Of a stretch of 64,000 nucleotides of DNA, positions 1-13,500 are shown one piece after another; within the stretch, counting starts at the first letter, position 1; the number at the start of each line of letters is the position of its first letter. The DNA comes from Mesaphorura yosii (lineage: Eukaryota; Arthropoda; Collembola; Poduromorpha; Tullbergiidae). Made by a program: the position numbers and the translations under genes. The notes under the pieces are model-generated. The model searched no databases. It was not told the origin of the DNA and saw only the letters and a program-made list of their open reading frames with translations. The stretch covers positions 1 to 64,000 of the forward strand of contig WIXG01000025.1 in assembly GCA_009869945.1 (NCBI GenBank). Reading direction: 5' to 3'.

Positions 1-3000
1 ACATTTGACTTGACACCAGAAACATAAAAATATGCATGTTTATGCAATTATTATTTTCTACAAAAGGCATAAAATAGTGATAAGTCATAATTACACGGGA
101 GTCTGGAATCTCGAGGTTGCTCTCGATTCCATTCTCCAACAGAATTGTATACTAAAGGTGTGAATTCTCCATTTCTAATGCGAACTTAATTGCGATACAA
201 TACAGTACAAGCCTATCTGTAGAGCTACAGCATTCACAACCAGGCAGAGGACAAGTCAAGCACGCACTAAAGCGGATGAGTTAACTGTCTTTTTTCTTTA
301 ACCATTCTAAAACTATAGTCTTTTTCTGATAAAAATAGATAAAATTCTGAGGGTGGTGAACAATTTATTCTGAGAAAAACATCATTTTGGAAAACTACAT
401 TTTTTACGGGGAAATTTCATTATTTCTTCGGAGAGTTAAATTACGAGCCGTTTTATTTTGGTGGCACGCTATTTTTTTACTTGACATTATGTTCAAAAAC
501 GTGTCAAAATAGTCCAAATCAAGCAAATAACGACAAACTTAGCCTTTGACCTTGTTCGTAAAAACCAATTTTGTAAATAATAATAGAAGCAAAAAATTTA
601 GCACGAGTGTGTGTATTCTGCTTACGGTCTAGTCTAGTTGAATTGAGAATTGAGATTACTATCTTCGCAGCGAACGCCCATCAAATCAGGCACTTCCGTC
701 AATTGATTATGTCATACTTTTTACTAATGTAATGCAGTAAATAATTTAAAAAATTGTACGTGAGAGGTACACACATTCAACTGTTAATTTATTGCTATGC
801 AGTACAACCACGTATCACATTTCTATCAACAATGGGAGTCTTGATCCTTATCTGTTTAATTAATTTCTGTAGCCTGCATATTATCATTGAACACTGCACA
901 AAATGATACTAATTAAGATTTCACTGATAGCCCTTTGTCTTTTTTTTTTATCGCAAGAGAATCTTGACGAGACGGAGAGAGCCGGTGGCTCCTCTTTGGA
1001 TAACTAAAGGAAAGAAGGCATAAATTTCTTCAAGTTTTATTAAGTCGTTAATTGGTTGCACTGCAATGGCTGTATCACCGCAATTTCATTTTCCGCGGAC
1101 AATCCCATAACCGTGAAGCACACTTGAGGTATAAAGAAACCTGAACCCACGATATCTTAAACCTTACAATGGTTTTCAATTTGTCAGTAACTATGAAATT
1201 GATTGCCGGCAAGAAATTCAAGCGCTCTGGGCTCACATCCTCCGGTCGGCACTTTTAGCGGTTCTTTCTGCAAAGCAAATTCACGGAAGTTTACTGCATG
1301 ATTTGCCTGTCATGCCATATCATTTTTTCTCGAGATCTTGCGCGGCTTTTCTATAGAAAGAACGGGTCGATCAACCTGATTACCTCATTGGTTAATGGAG
1401 CTACAAGCATGTTTGTGATTTGACCGGAGTTGATTAGATTAGAAGCGTATCACTCCATATTGAGCGACAGTTGTAATTCTCAGGCGAATAGAAAAGCTAT
1501 CTGCCCCCATGACTGAACTATTTATAGATTACGACCCAGTGATCCCAGTGTCAGCATAACCCGTGTACTAATTAGTTGTTTACCTTTATGAGCTCAGAGT
1601 TCACAAGAAAAAATAAAGTCGGAATAGCATCATAATTCATAAAAGTACACTTTCCGTCTGTCAACTAAAGCGAGCAGAACTGGGACTTGGACATTTTGCC
1701 AATAAGCTCAATACGCTTTTGCTAGGACACATCAGCGTAAGTAGCGGATGCGACCATTTAAAACGTGAGAGAGTGAGCAGCGTTGGATGATTTCTTAATT
1801 GGAGCAGATACGGAGTAAGAGTAAACAATAATAATAGTATTCGCATAATAACTGTAATGCTAATGCAAACGCGAGCGAAGCGCAGGCAGGACAGGCGAAT
1901 TTCCTCTCCTATGTATTATTTTTCACATCTTATCATTGGCAGCTGTGTAAACTTATATTTGGCTTCAGTAATCGCAGTATACTAGACGCATCGGCAGTAG
2001 ACAGGCAGACGCAGTAGAAATTAGATGAGATGAATCACTTTAGCCTGAAAGTGTAGCCAACCGAATCAGAAACCGAAACCGCAACCCAAGAAGAGTTTGC
2101 GTTACTGTCAGCCAAATTTTGCTTGGCTCTATTTCATCGTTTATTTTTCGAGAAACAGTCAGTAGAAGATTCTATCTTCTTCGTCTCACACTCACGGCGC
2201 AAAAATAACAGTGTTAAAAGTGAAATTGTGTCACCTTGTCTGAGAACGTGTGAAAGTGCACATTTTAAGATACGACGACTTTATTTAAATGAAGACACGA
2301 ATCACGTAATTTGAATCGTGTATAGATGCGCCCCTGATCTCTGCAAATTTTCAAGAGCGAAAAGTGATACCGGAAAGCTTTAAAATTGATCGAGTGAGTC
2401 ACCTTGTAGATAAACGAGAATTTGGCATCAGGGTAATGGAACTCCGCTACATGCGCATGTGTAAAAATTAGTACAGGTGTGGCAAAGCCAGAGTGACATG
2501 ATACAAATGAAAAGCAATATTCCGTATTCAAAATTCAATTAAATAATGCTATTTGAAAGTACAGCATGCATCGATGCAGGTGGAACTACAACCGAGTTAA
2601 TTTGAAGACTTGACTCATTAAATTCGGACTTTGTGTCTGCTTTTGGTTGAAAATTGACTGTCAAGTAGGCCCTGATCATGAAATGTCGCGTGCCCAAGTG
2701 AAGCTAAGAAGAATCAAGTAATAATATCGTAACAGACGTAAATTCATCCAATTCACCGCACCTGTTCATCGTTGTATATAATGAGTGATCGAGAATGAAT
2801 GGAAAGACACACGAAGAAAGCGCAACCGAGACGTATACATGACTCATTCCATGGAGGAACAGCAGCTGTGTTGTTTTGGTTCTACGTTGTGTAGGTTCTT
2901 GACCGTACCTCGTTCGCTCGTAGCAAACGAGAGCAAAAAACGAGATGAGTAATCCCCGAATGCACAAAGACTGCACTGAATACATTGTACTAAAGCGGAA

Positions 3001-6000
3001 ATGATCTCTTTCGGAAAAGGTGGAAAGATTTGAAGTTCTTTGAGGAACAGTCAGAACTGATTAGCACGGGAAAGGTAGAAAAAGTCTCAATGTCAAGGGA
3101 CGATGAACTGAGAGTTTACAAAGTTCAGCTTTGTGAAGCAAGTGATTCAACTGATCGTGATTCGCGAACAAGGTCGTGTCCGGTGAAACGCGTGTAATTT
3201 ATTTTACTAATTTATTGACGACGAGTTAAGTGCGATATTTATCCTCGAGAGAGACCGAGTCAAGTTCTCAACATTTGACAACGACAAACGAAGAAACTGA
3301 TCTCATTTTACTGCAATTCAAGTTCTCAATTAAGTTATTACCACAAGTCAACCGCAACTTAAGTGCAGGCTGACCTGAGGATACTAAATCAGCATTGAAT
3401 ACTCTTTAAACGATTGACAGCTAACTGGCAACTCGGCTCAGCTTTAATGTGACTACCTGTCTTCGCCTCACCTCGCAAGTTTGCATCGGTAATGTAAGTT
3501 GTGATTTATTTACCAGCCTCAGCCAACATGTATTGACTTTAGCTCATAAATTAGCATGTAATTTAAATGCCTGCCTTTGCTTAACACTGTACTGAAGATA
3601 TTTCTCTTTTCAAAGTGCCGGCAGTTCACACTAAAAAACTTTGACGGCACAAGGTGCATCGCAAACACACCCTGATAGGGAAATCGGCAAAATTCATTTT
3701 TAATCAGCCAGCCAGAGCTCTCAAAATTGTAAATTAATGTATCGGCCTGTCCTTTGACTGGAAATGCGTAAAGACAATACGAAAATAGCTCTGGCATTTG
3801 ACGGCTAACGTGTACAGCCAGCTCGCTTTAATTTTGTGAACTCACGCATGCAAGGCAAAAACTACAACTAGGCGAACAATAGATTAAGACCGGGATCGAG
3901 TTAACAAGCCTTCTTTTTAATTATTATTGTTTCCTGTGTTCATGCCCAACGATCTCACAATTGTCAATTCAAATGGATCCGACTCTTTAGCTCTTTGCAA
4001 TGCAATGCCATACTTTTCAGTTAGCAACTTTAATACTAATTTTTTCCGAGCCCCTGGAAGTTATTGATTTTTGATTATTGAGGTCTTTTATCACCGTTCG
4101 CGTTCCGTATGCAGCAACTCTGAATTTCCTGAAGCGAATAGTGTATTAGAGCTGTTTGGCGGTGGCGTGGCCATGGCTGAGTACTATTTATTCATTTTAC
4201 TATTGATTTTATCGCGGCTTATATAGAATTCAGCGTAGGTGTGGCAGTGGCACTGCGTGCAGAGAGAAGCACATTAGGATTTGCCCTTTGCCCATTAGTT
4301 GACAGCATGTTATGCTGCTGGAGATGAAGTCAGCTCATAAAACTGGATTCTTGATTTGATTACCGGGCATGTCCATACAGCGCGTGATGGAAACCACCCT
4401 ATTACAGGCTCACATTTAAAGATTTGAAATTTTATTATCTTAATTAGCATATCGGCCCACACATGTCCCAGGTTTTTGCTTGCTCTCCGTTTTCTGAGAT
4501 TTCTCGTTTAGAAGAACTCGCCCAAGAGAGATCGCATTGTTCTCGGAGTGCGAAAATTAAGTAGGATGCGAATTTGTCGTGCTGAAGATTTATGTTTCCA
4601 ACGTCCGAGAAGGTCGGCACTTGTTCTTGACTTTTATGAGTTCACGGTAAGGTAGAGGCCAATTGATCCGTGAATGTCTCAACAGTTTCTCACTTCAGTA
4701 ATGGCGAGTTGAGGGTGACCCCGACAGCCAGGCTGACGCTCATTTGCATAATAATTGCAAGAGCATCTTTCAATTGTATTTGTATCAATCTTATCCTAAA
4801 TGCGTTTGCAAATAAACCTTCAAATTCTACGCACGAAGTGTTTGACAAGAAGGTTGTTTTATTTGTTTAAGAAATCCTATTGTTTGAAATTGAATTGGTA
4901 ATCAGTCATGTGCGAACTCGATACGTTCTCGTGTGCCGTGCTCTATTGTATGACAAGCAAAGTACGAGAAATTGGGATTGGCAAGGTTAGCCGGTCTTGA
5001 TCAAGTGACATCCACAATCCACACTAAACAAACGTATTATGACTTTAATGACATGCATTGACATATTTTAAGGCTGCGTCGCGACAGGCGACCACAGAAA
5101 ACAGTGCACATGAATCTTCCAAATCTTTAAACCCTAGTCTTTCTCCAGCCAGGACGGCCAGGACCCCGAGAGCTTGCGCCTGAAAGGATCACGCAGAGAT
5201 AAACTGGCTAAATATAAAATATTCTGAGGCTGAATGAAAGAGGAGACAGTAAATTACTTAAAGCCGGATTTCCTTTCATTTTGCAATGAGTGATTAACAA
5301 TATTATGATGTATGGCATCAACAATGCATTTAAATTTGCATAACTCCATGCAATGTACTTTCTACTGCATCATACTGTACGTACGCATTTGTCTTTGGCT
5401 GAGACAGACGACATCGCATTTAAAGCCTAAAGGATAGATAACACAATACGTGTGTACGTGCTTTAGTTATCAGGAACCCACGCAAGAACATAATAATAGT
5501 AATTAGTTAAGCAAACGAACTTGTCATCAAATTGTGAGCTTGCTCAGGTGAAGCTAGTTAGTTTCTGTTAAAGATTCACACATTTGATCAGGGTCGGATT
5601 AAGTCAATATTTTATTAGCAGTTTAATTCGTGCATGATTGAGTTTCAAGTTAAGTCAGAGTAGAGTGCACTTGCCAGGCACCTACAAGAATTCGTGCTGT
5701 TGCTCATATTTACCTTCTCTCTTGTTCCTCTTCTGATTTGTGATTTTTGTAGTGCAAAATAAATCAATTCATAGTCATCTTCAACGTCAGCTTCTCTGAC
5801 TCTAAGTTCTAAGACGGAGAAGGTTGGTTGCATTTCCAAAGTTCGTCACGTCACGCTCTTAATTCGGATCTTGAAGTTTACGACTTGCAAACAACAACCC
5901 TTGTTAAAATACGCTACTCCGCTTCCTGTAATATAATTTTTCGCTTACGCCGCATCGACTCACAAGCACAAACGCAGTTAAGAGCGAATGTTGATGCTGA

Positions 6001-7283
6001 CTTAGAGCTGTGATTATTTTTCAACATTAACATATTATTAGTATTATTTTCAAAGTGCGTGATGAGAAAAGGTTTTGTTGATTTTCGCCGTGTTTTCCAA
6101 GACTTGTAATCTTGTGCTATTATAAGCCGATTTTACATTTGGTCAGTGAGCACTCTTGCTAGCTGGTCTTCTCGAGTGCAATGAACACTTTCTGCTTCCA
6201 ATAATTTGAGTGGAATTTGTGACTGAAACGCAAACGAGAAACAAGTGCAATGTTAATACAGTCGGTGCTTTATTCTGTGTTGCAGTGCTTTGTTCAATCG
6301 GCAGATGAAAGTCATATTCTTGGAATTGCTCCCTGTGAGACTCACTCACGGCATTTTCCCGCAAGCTAAACTTGATGCCACACGTCAATCGTCTGACAGC
6401 ACAGGAGAAAAGACAGAAGACTCATTTCGGAAGACGAAGCCAGGTGCCGAAGTCGAAGTTACTATTTATGCTAGCTATTTCGTGGAACCATATTGATCTC
6501 ATCATCTTACCTTAAACCTTAACCTTCTCAACGACCGACGAAACGCCGAAGCAGAGTGAAGTCAAGACGAGTGTTTACGGCTGCTAAATTGTATTCATCG
6601 TAGTCATCTTCAATTTCCTCAACCTGACAAATCGGGATAAATAGAAAATGGACTGACACAGTCGAAACCGGTTTATTTTTATAACCAGTTCAAGTTCCGC
6701 AATTCAGCCATTATACATTTATTAGAAGCATTATTTCTTTATTGAGTGTCAACTGCCAGCGTGTCAAGATTCGGTGTTTAATTCAGCGTCAGCACAAACA
6801 TGGGAAATCAACGATAAATGACAAAGAGGTTCAGGTTGGTGAACGACTGGTCGCAAAAACTGAAAGATCATTACAAAGTGAAAGACGACGGACGAGTGCA
6901 AGAGTGAAACTACACAAAGGACAGGAAGGTGCAACGGGGAAGAATTGCTTTGCCTTTCCTTATTTACGACCTATCCATTGAATTTGAGTCAAACGTTAAG
7001 TTTAATCTGACTGTGCCATTTTGTTTCAAATTTTGGGTTGTGATGGATGACTTTATTACCAAGTAGGCTTAATGTTGCTTCGTGTTCAGTGTTCCTATTT
7101 TTAGTACCTTTACGCTACACACTATGCTAAATAGTTTGGACTCGTGATAACTGTGATTCTACCGTCAGTCAGTGAAGCTTTATCGCAGAATTTTACCTTG
7201 AAGATAAGACCTAGGCAAGCTTTAATCTGCAGTGTTTAAAGTTCTGAACGAATGCCATCACCGTCACCTGCTGCATTCTTCAG
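1..7283. other. Upstream and 5' untranslated sequence without recognisable genes
   Basis: Only short unremarkable ORFs occur here on both strands, none with family motifs or a convincing exon structure. The 3' edge looks like the end of a noncoding first exon: the sequence ending in CAG at 7281-7283 is followed by GTATGA, a fair splice donor. The promoter for the 7466 start probably lies somewhere in this stretch, but I could not fix a start site. Confidence 0.5.
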
Positions 7284-7377
7284 GTATGACATTACATTCA
7301 ATTACACTTGCACAATTGTACCAGTTATTTGAGTCGTGAGGTTTTAAATTAGCGTAATTTCTATATTCTTATTTCAG

Positions 7378-7465
7378 GACAATTATTTTATAATGACTGC
7401 TGTATCAAATTAGCATCACAATTGCCAAATACGTGTTTGGAAAGTCACAGTGAAAGGAACGAAGA
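7378..7465 (+). other. 5' untranslated part of first coding exon A
   Basis: A pyrimidine-rich stretch ending in TTTCAG (acceptor at 7376-7377) precedes the coding part, and the donor at 7284 would give a 94-bp intron within the 5' UTR. An in-frame TGA at 7451-7453 lies upstream of the ATG at 7466, so that ATG is the first possible start in this frame within the exon. Confidence 0.55.
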
Positions 7466-7562
7466 ATGGAATTTAGTCAGAGTTTGGAAGAGTGGGCCAG
7501 GGACAAGCCGCTAAGCATTTTACAGCTGGACCCTGCCGACCGTGCTGTGCTCCGAGTTGCAG
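7466..7562 (+). CDS. shot: Alternative first coding exon A of the spectraplakin
   Basis: Starts [16 protein letters not shown] and ends with VLRVA plus one G, then donor GTGAGC at 7563. The G joins the AT at the start of the exon at 16610 to make Asp, giving [18 protein letters not shown], which matches the way spectraplakin N termini run into CH1. The exon encodes 32 residues and has no domain of its own. It lies about 9 kb upstream of CH1 and competes with the exon at 14012. In-frame TGA at 7451 supports the start. I do not recognise the short N-terminal peptide itself. Confidence rests on the phase match and the plausible fusion, not on a known exon sequence. Confidence 0.75.
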
Positions 7563-10500
7563 GTGAGCCAGAACGTTTACTTTATCTGTACTGATCTCGA
7601 CGTGAGTCTGAAGTCTGAGGAAGAAGCCAAAATTCAGTTGTATTTAAAGTGAAATGCTGCATATGGTGAACCGCTATCCACATGGGCACACCCATTCGCC
7701 ATTCGTGTCTGGCTACTATTTTGTGCAGTGCATATGAACGGGCTTGACAGCGATAAATTAACATTGAGATCGAGAACGATAGCAAACTACCCCTGGTGCT
7801 TGGATTTTGCGAGTGAGATTTTCTCGCATTAGCATGAACATTTGTGACATGACCAGTTATCTTTCCTATATTATTTTACTCAACGCTAAAAGAGATGTAG
7901 ATATAGCAGAGAGATAAAAATCGTCCCCGTAATTCGTCTCCATCGTCCACTGCACGACTGCAGCATAAAGAAATTAATAGGGCAGCACAAACAGATTTTA
8001 ATTTTTTAATGAATCACTCTCAATCCTCAAAAATTAATTTAGGAAAATCACGATTTTGGAAATTAACTCGTGAAGGTTAAATTAAATACTGCAAAAAAAA
8101 ATTTGATCATGCCGCCATTACTCTTTACTCGAACTCTCCTTCTATCAAATGGGTAGAGTAATTAATGCAGTAATTGATGTAAGAAATTCAAATGTTTTTA
8201 TACATTGGGAGTCAATTTTTTAATTCCGAGGCCTAGGTGAGGCGCGGCAATCTGTTCACTGGTTAGAGTTTTTCTCATACGCTTTCTTATCGGTTTGTAC
8301 TCACAGTTGGTCAATCGCTCCTCGTCTTTTGGGTAGTTTAAAAGCACGTCAGTGATTTGACCTATCACGTTTCATGGAATGAGTTGAAAATGTGATTCGA
8401 GTAAGACGACATGCAATTCTAGTATAGCCGACAGCATGCAACCATCGGAATACTCTAATACTTATGCGTCTCGAATTCATTGTTTTGATTGGCACTTAAT
8501 GAAACTGAAATGATTTTCCCTTCATCTGCTTCGAAAAGTGCCTTTCCATTCCAAGCTGCCAGCTGATTTCATCTTTACCATCGTTTCGTTTCGGATTTTT
8601 TCGTTATGATGTCCATAATCGAAAATTACAAGAGCAAGATTAACTATAAATTGATTTATCACACGTGTAGCAACACCTTTCCAGCAAGAGATAAACTGCC
8701 GTTTTATTTTAACGCGAAGCTGTAGGAGAATAATTACGATGAAGAAGATAAATGCCACACTAGCATATTATTCTAACTGCACCAACATGTTCATGCTCAA
8801 TGTTTGCTGAGAAAATAACAAATCACCGCAAAGCTTAAAGCCCTGTTCGACACGATAATATTAACATTAACCGGTCATGGCATAGCCTGCGAGGTGGCTC
8901 ATTTCACTGAGCTGGGAATGATAGCAGCAGAACAGCTCAGCCAACCACCTATCACAATTTTTTGCTTTTGGAATTTATTATCTCATCGCTTCATAATTGG
9001 CTAGTTGACTACTGACTGCTGACAAGGTGCACGACCACGGCATGATGAGGTGTTCTTGTTCAGTTCAAGTGCTACATGCTCCGGCTTGCTCGGCTCCGAA
9101 CTCTGATACGACACCGGCACACACTGCAGAAGTTAAATTAATTTTAGTTCACCTTGACTCAAGCAACGAGACAACTGATTAACATTGCTCAACAACGAGC
9201 AAGTTCCGTCAAATTAAACCACAATTTAGAATTTTGCTCCGCACTTTTGCATTGTACGTGGAAGCGACTCCGCAACTCCGCACCTGTCGTGTTGTGTTTG
9301 TTTAAGTTCGGATTAATTAAAAAGAAGACGTCGTTCAGTCAAGTAAAATATCAAAATTCAAAATTGTGCCGGTTTGAGATTGAGTTCAAAATTGTCCATT
9401 GCTGTACAGCTGAAATCTTGCCTTTAACTTAGTCCTTGAAGATTTCAAAAAATTACTTCTGATTTACCCTATAATTTCATAATCTTGATTGCTCCACATA
9501 ATTTGACGTTTGTGTTACATAAAGTGCCGAAGGTAGGCTCGTGCTCGTTACTTCTTGAGCGTAGCGATAGGAAATAATGATTGCTGATGGCATTGAAGAC
9601 CCGTCTCGCTCGTCGCAGTTTGTTTACACACTCATTCCTTTATTTTGAAAGGTGGGCTGGAACGTTTACTAACGCGAACGTGACCTGAACTGATTTGATT
9701 TCATGTCTATCAACCGCAATGCAACCCAGTCAGCCAGCCGCCAGGCACTTGCCACTGTTCAGTAGTGTACGCAGTTGTCTGTAATTACTGCACGCATAGC
9801 GATGATGAATAGATTCTATCTAAATGGTCGCGGTCGTTCTTATTTGAAGCTGGCACCATGCACCACCAGTCCAAGCCATGATTTGGGTTTCATGGAAAGT
9901 CGTAACTCGTAAAAGACATTTTATCGATCAAGTGTCAAATAGCCCAATATTACTACATTTGATAACTTCAATATTATAATTTTGATTACACAATCACCAA
10001 TCACAGTGCACGAGGGCAGATGTAATTGGCCGCAAAGGTTTTTAAGCACGACATGAAGAAGTCACTTCACTTCCTGCATTATTGTTTTCCTTCGCACACT
10101 CGAATCAGTTTCGTTTTGTTCGTAGTGCGGTAAACTTGCTACTGTTGAGTACTCACATACCCCAGCTTTGAATTTTACGGTAATTTTATTTTGGACTTCA
10201 AACCACTTGAGCACTCCAGTTTAACAGTATTATATCCTGCATTCCATTGTTCCGCATTTCACAACTTTACAAAAATACTACAACAATGGAGTAAGTTGCA
10301 AGTGAAAGGATTTTATGTGCCACACATCGGTGCGTTTTTCTTGTGTGCGAGTGGATGACAGAAATACATGAAGTATTTAGTGCTAGAGTAGAAGTTGGCA
10401 TTGACAGTCGAGTGCTGAGTGCTAGTAAAAAATTCAAGCATCTTCATTACGCGCTACGCAGTTTCAGTTTCACGGTTTGACTTTTTATAAAAGTGAGATA

Positions 10501-13500
10501 CATTCATACGCACGCTACGCGTCTCTGCAATTTTGGAATTTAGTTGACAAGTTTGGGGAATTTGTGCATCGAGACGTCGGCTCTGTCGTGTCACTCCTTT
10601 CCCAGTTGCTGTTTTGTTTCTGTGTAATACATTGTCTCAGTTTCTTGGAGTCAGTCGGTAACCGGTATCAATTAGTGTAGAAGAATCATAGTTTTTGGTA
10701 ATATCATAAGAGTATTGCGTACTCACAGCGAAATAGCGCTCACTAGAATATTGCGCGCAAAGATTCGGGGTTGTCTGCTGTCTTCCATTGTCTGACCTGA
10801 GTGCTTGCTACACTCCCAAATAGGATCTTGAGTGCGAAAGGGTTGCGTTGCATGTGCGCGGAGTTTTTTAAAGAAATGGACTGCCTGCTTTCTGGAATTT
10901 CTCCAGACGAATAAAGAGCACAGCCGACTGCCGACTGAGCAGTGTAGTTATTCTCGACATTTGACTGTGCGTTTCTTTCCGCTGTAACTCTTGTTTACAA
11001 TTTTCCAGTGAGTTGTACATCACATCAAAGATTAGGCACATAACGATAGTGTACGTAACTAGCAGTTATACGTACATTTATTATATTTAGGAATAATTTA
11101 CTAAAACTATGCCGCACCCTTTATGACTACTGTTTTGCCTTTTCCCGTGTCCTCGTGCGTATGGTGCAGGGAAGGGTTAGGATGCTACACATGTTTTTCT
11201 CTTTAAATATCTCTCGTCTTCATCATACTAATCATACTAAAGACAGAAATTTAAAACCCATAAACCCTTCGTTATTCGCTTCAGTTTCCAATGCTATTAT
11301 TCATGTTGGTCTGCCTCCTGCCTGGCTGGCTGGCATGCGCTTTTATGAGTATTTGGCAAGGCAGCATTCAACAACAGCAAAAGCAAAAATATTGCATTAG
11401 TTTAGCTAAGGTTAATAAATATTGCAACTCCACAAGTAAAATTGCTTCGCAAGTCAGCGCGGCGGCGGTGCGGCACGCAATCGTTATACACAGGAAGTAG
11501 GAGTCTGCCTGACAAGTGCAAAATTTAGAAAACGAAATGAGAATGGCATGGCATGGGGTAGATGAGTGTCTGTGTCACAGTGTCAATAGAAAAGGAAACG
11601 AATAAGCAGTCTACATTCGACTGCCTGACTGCACTGCAGTGCACCGTTGACTGCTCGCTCAAACTTAACTCATTTTAAATGTGTGTTGCATTCATTATAT
11701 TCGTTTTATATACAAAAGATTTCCAAATATAGCTTCACCGTACCGCAGATAAGCAGATTTTGTGAATAAGTACAGTGCCAGTGCAGTGCAGAGTGTCAAA
11801 TCAAAGACAAGGCAAGACGCATATCGGGCCATCTCCGCATGTGTGCCTTTGCCTAGTGCGTGGTGCGTTGATCATCTCGTCAGTACAAAAGGATTTCGTG
11901 TTCGTGGCCTTGCTGTCCTTTCTCGACACTTCTACTTTACTTTTATGTCTATCCATTTAGAATCTACCAGCCAGCTTTGTTTTGCTACCTTGTCGTGTGT
12001 ACAACAGGCCAGGCAACAGATAAGTCGGAATTGAGATTGAGTCATTCAATTTAGGATGCAGGCACTGTCAAATGCATAAATTAGTTGGACGGAGCGATCA
12101 TGAAATCAGAATCGCACAACCACAAGGACCTACCAGTACAGAGTGCGAGAGAGAGTGACTCAAGCTAAAGTAAAGTTCAGCTTGTGTGTAAGTGCAAATT
12201 TATCGGCGTGTCTCGTTGGACTGGACTGGTTTTTACCAATAAAAGGGTGCTATGCTTATGACGACTGACGACGGCGAGGATGATGCCATATAATGATAGA
12301 TTTTGACTCGACTGACTGAGCTGACTTGACATTAGACTTGAAATTAATCGTGTACCTCATACGCGACGCAGACAAGAGTAGAGAATTAGTGTGCGATGCG
12401 CTGTGCTCAACTTATTCCGCTATCATTTCGTTGACAAATTGGCCTTGTGTAGTTATAGGTGAACGAAGTACGAAGTATGTGATACTGTGATTCGTGCTGC
12501 GATCCTGAAAGATAGGAGAAATTCTGACGTTTAGTGCACAAACCCAAGATTTAATTGACAGTGGCTACTTTTTTGAGTAAATTATGTGCAAAAATGTCGT
12601 GGAGAGTCTTACATCAGAATCCTCAGCAGAGACGAGTGCCGACACACGAAATTCGCGAAAACAATAGCACGTACGTTGTACGTATAGAAAAAGTGGTGTA
12701 GGTAGACGAGAGAATTCGTGCAGTGCACACACAGTCGACAATCGCGTATGGTTTAACGAGACCTTTAAGGCCAGACGATGGGAATCTGCCCAAAAATGAT
12801 CATGGTAGCGTGGGTTTTCGGTTTCCACCCAACCAACAACCAAGTGACCCAGAAGAAGTTTCATCAAGACGTAATGTAGAGTGAACGCTGCCTGCAATGC
12901 GGTTTATTACTGTGCATTGTTATTCTATAGCCAGATATTTTTTATTCTTATTTATTTGGATTGGGCCCGTGCATACATGCTGGCTAGCTTTTTGTACGGC
13001 AGTTGTGGGGCTTGCTCGAAAATTTTAAATGGTAATGTTGGACTTGTTCATTGTAATAGCATGTAATGTAATAACATAATTGTAATTGTGATCTTCTTAT
13101 GCCATGCCTTGCCTTTAGCTAGTCGAAGTCTCATGTCCGAAAAAGGGAGAATGCGAAAAAATAATAATACTTCTGGGGATGTGGTTGGCGCGTTGGCGGC
13201 GGTGTTTTACCTTCTTGCTCTTACCTTGTCTTGGTCGCCCTAAAATATTGTATCATGCCCTCGTCCTGTCTCTCTCATTCGAAATTTTGAAGTGCGAGTG
13301 TGTAGTTGTCATCGTCAAGCGGTTAACATACAGAGTGTGTCCTAACTCTAACTATTGATTGCTGATAACTGATTTATACTTTGCTAATCGAACCTTTTAA
13401 CCAAATCTCAACTTTCTGTCTGCGTCCGTGTGCGTGTGTGTCTTTTTGTTTGCTTTAACTCACTTCCCTGCTGCTGTGTTTGTAGTTTACTCTTAAGTGC

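Noticed and set aside
12565-12897. 110-codon antisense ORF upstream of first exon B
   Set aside because: No family resemblance, no promoter or splice context; expected by chance in 20 kb of noncoding sequence.
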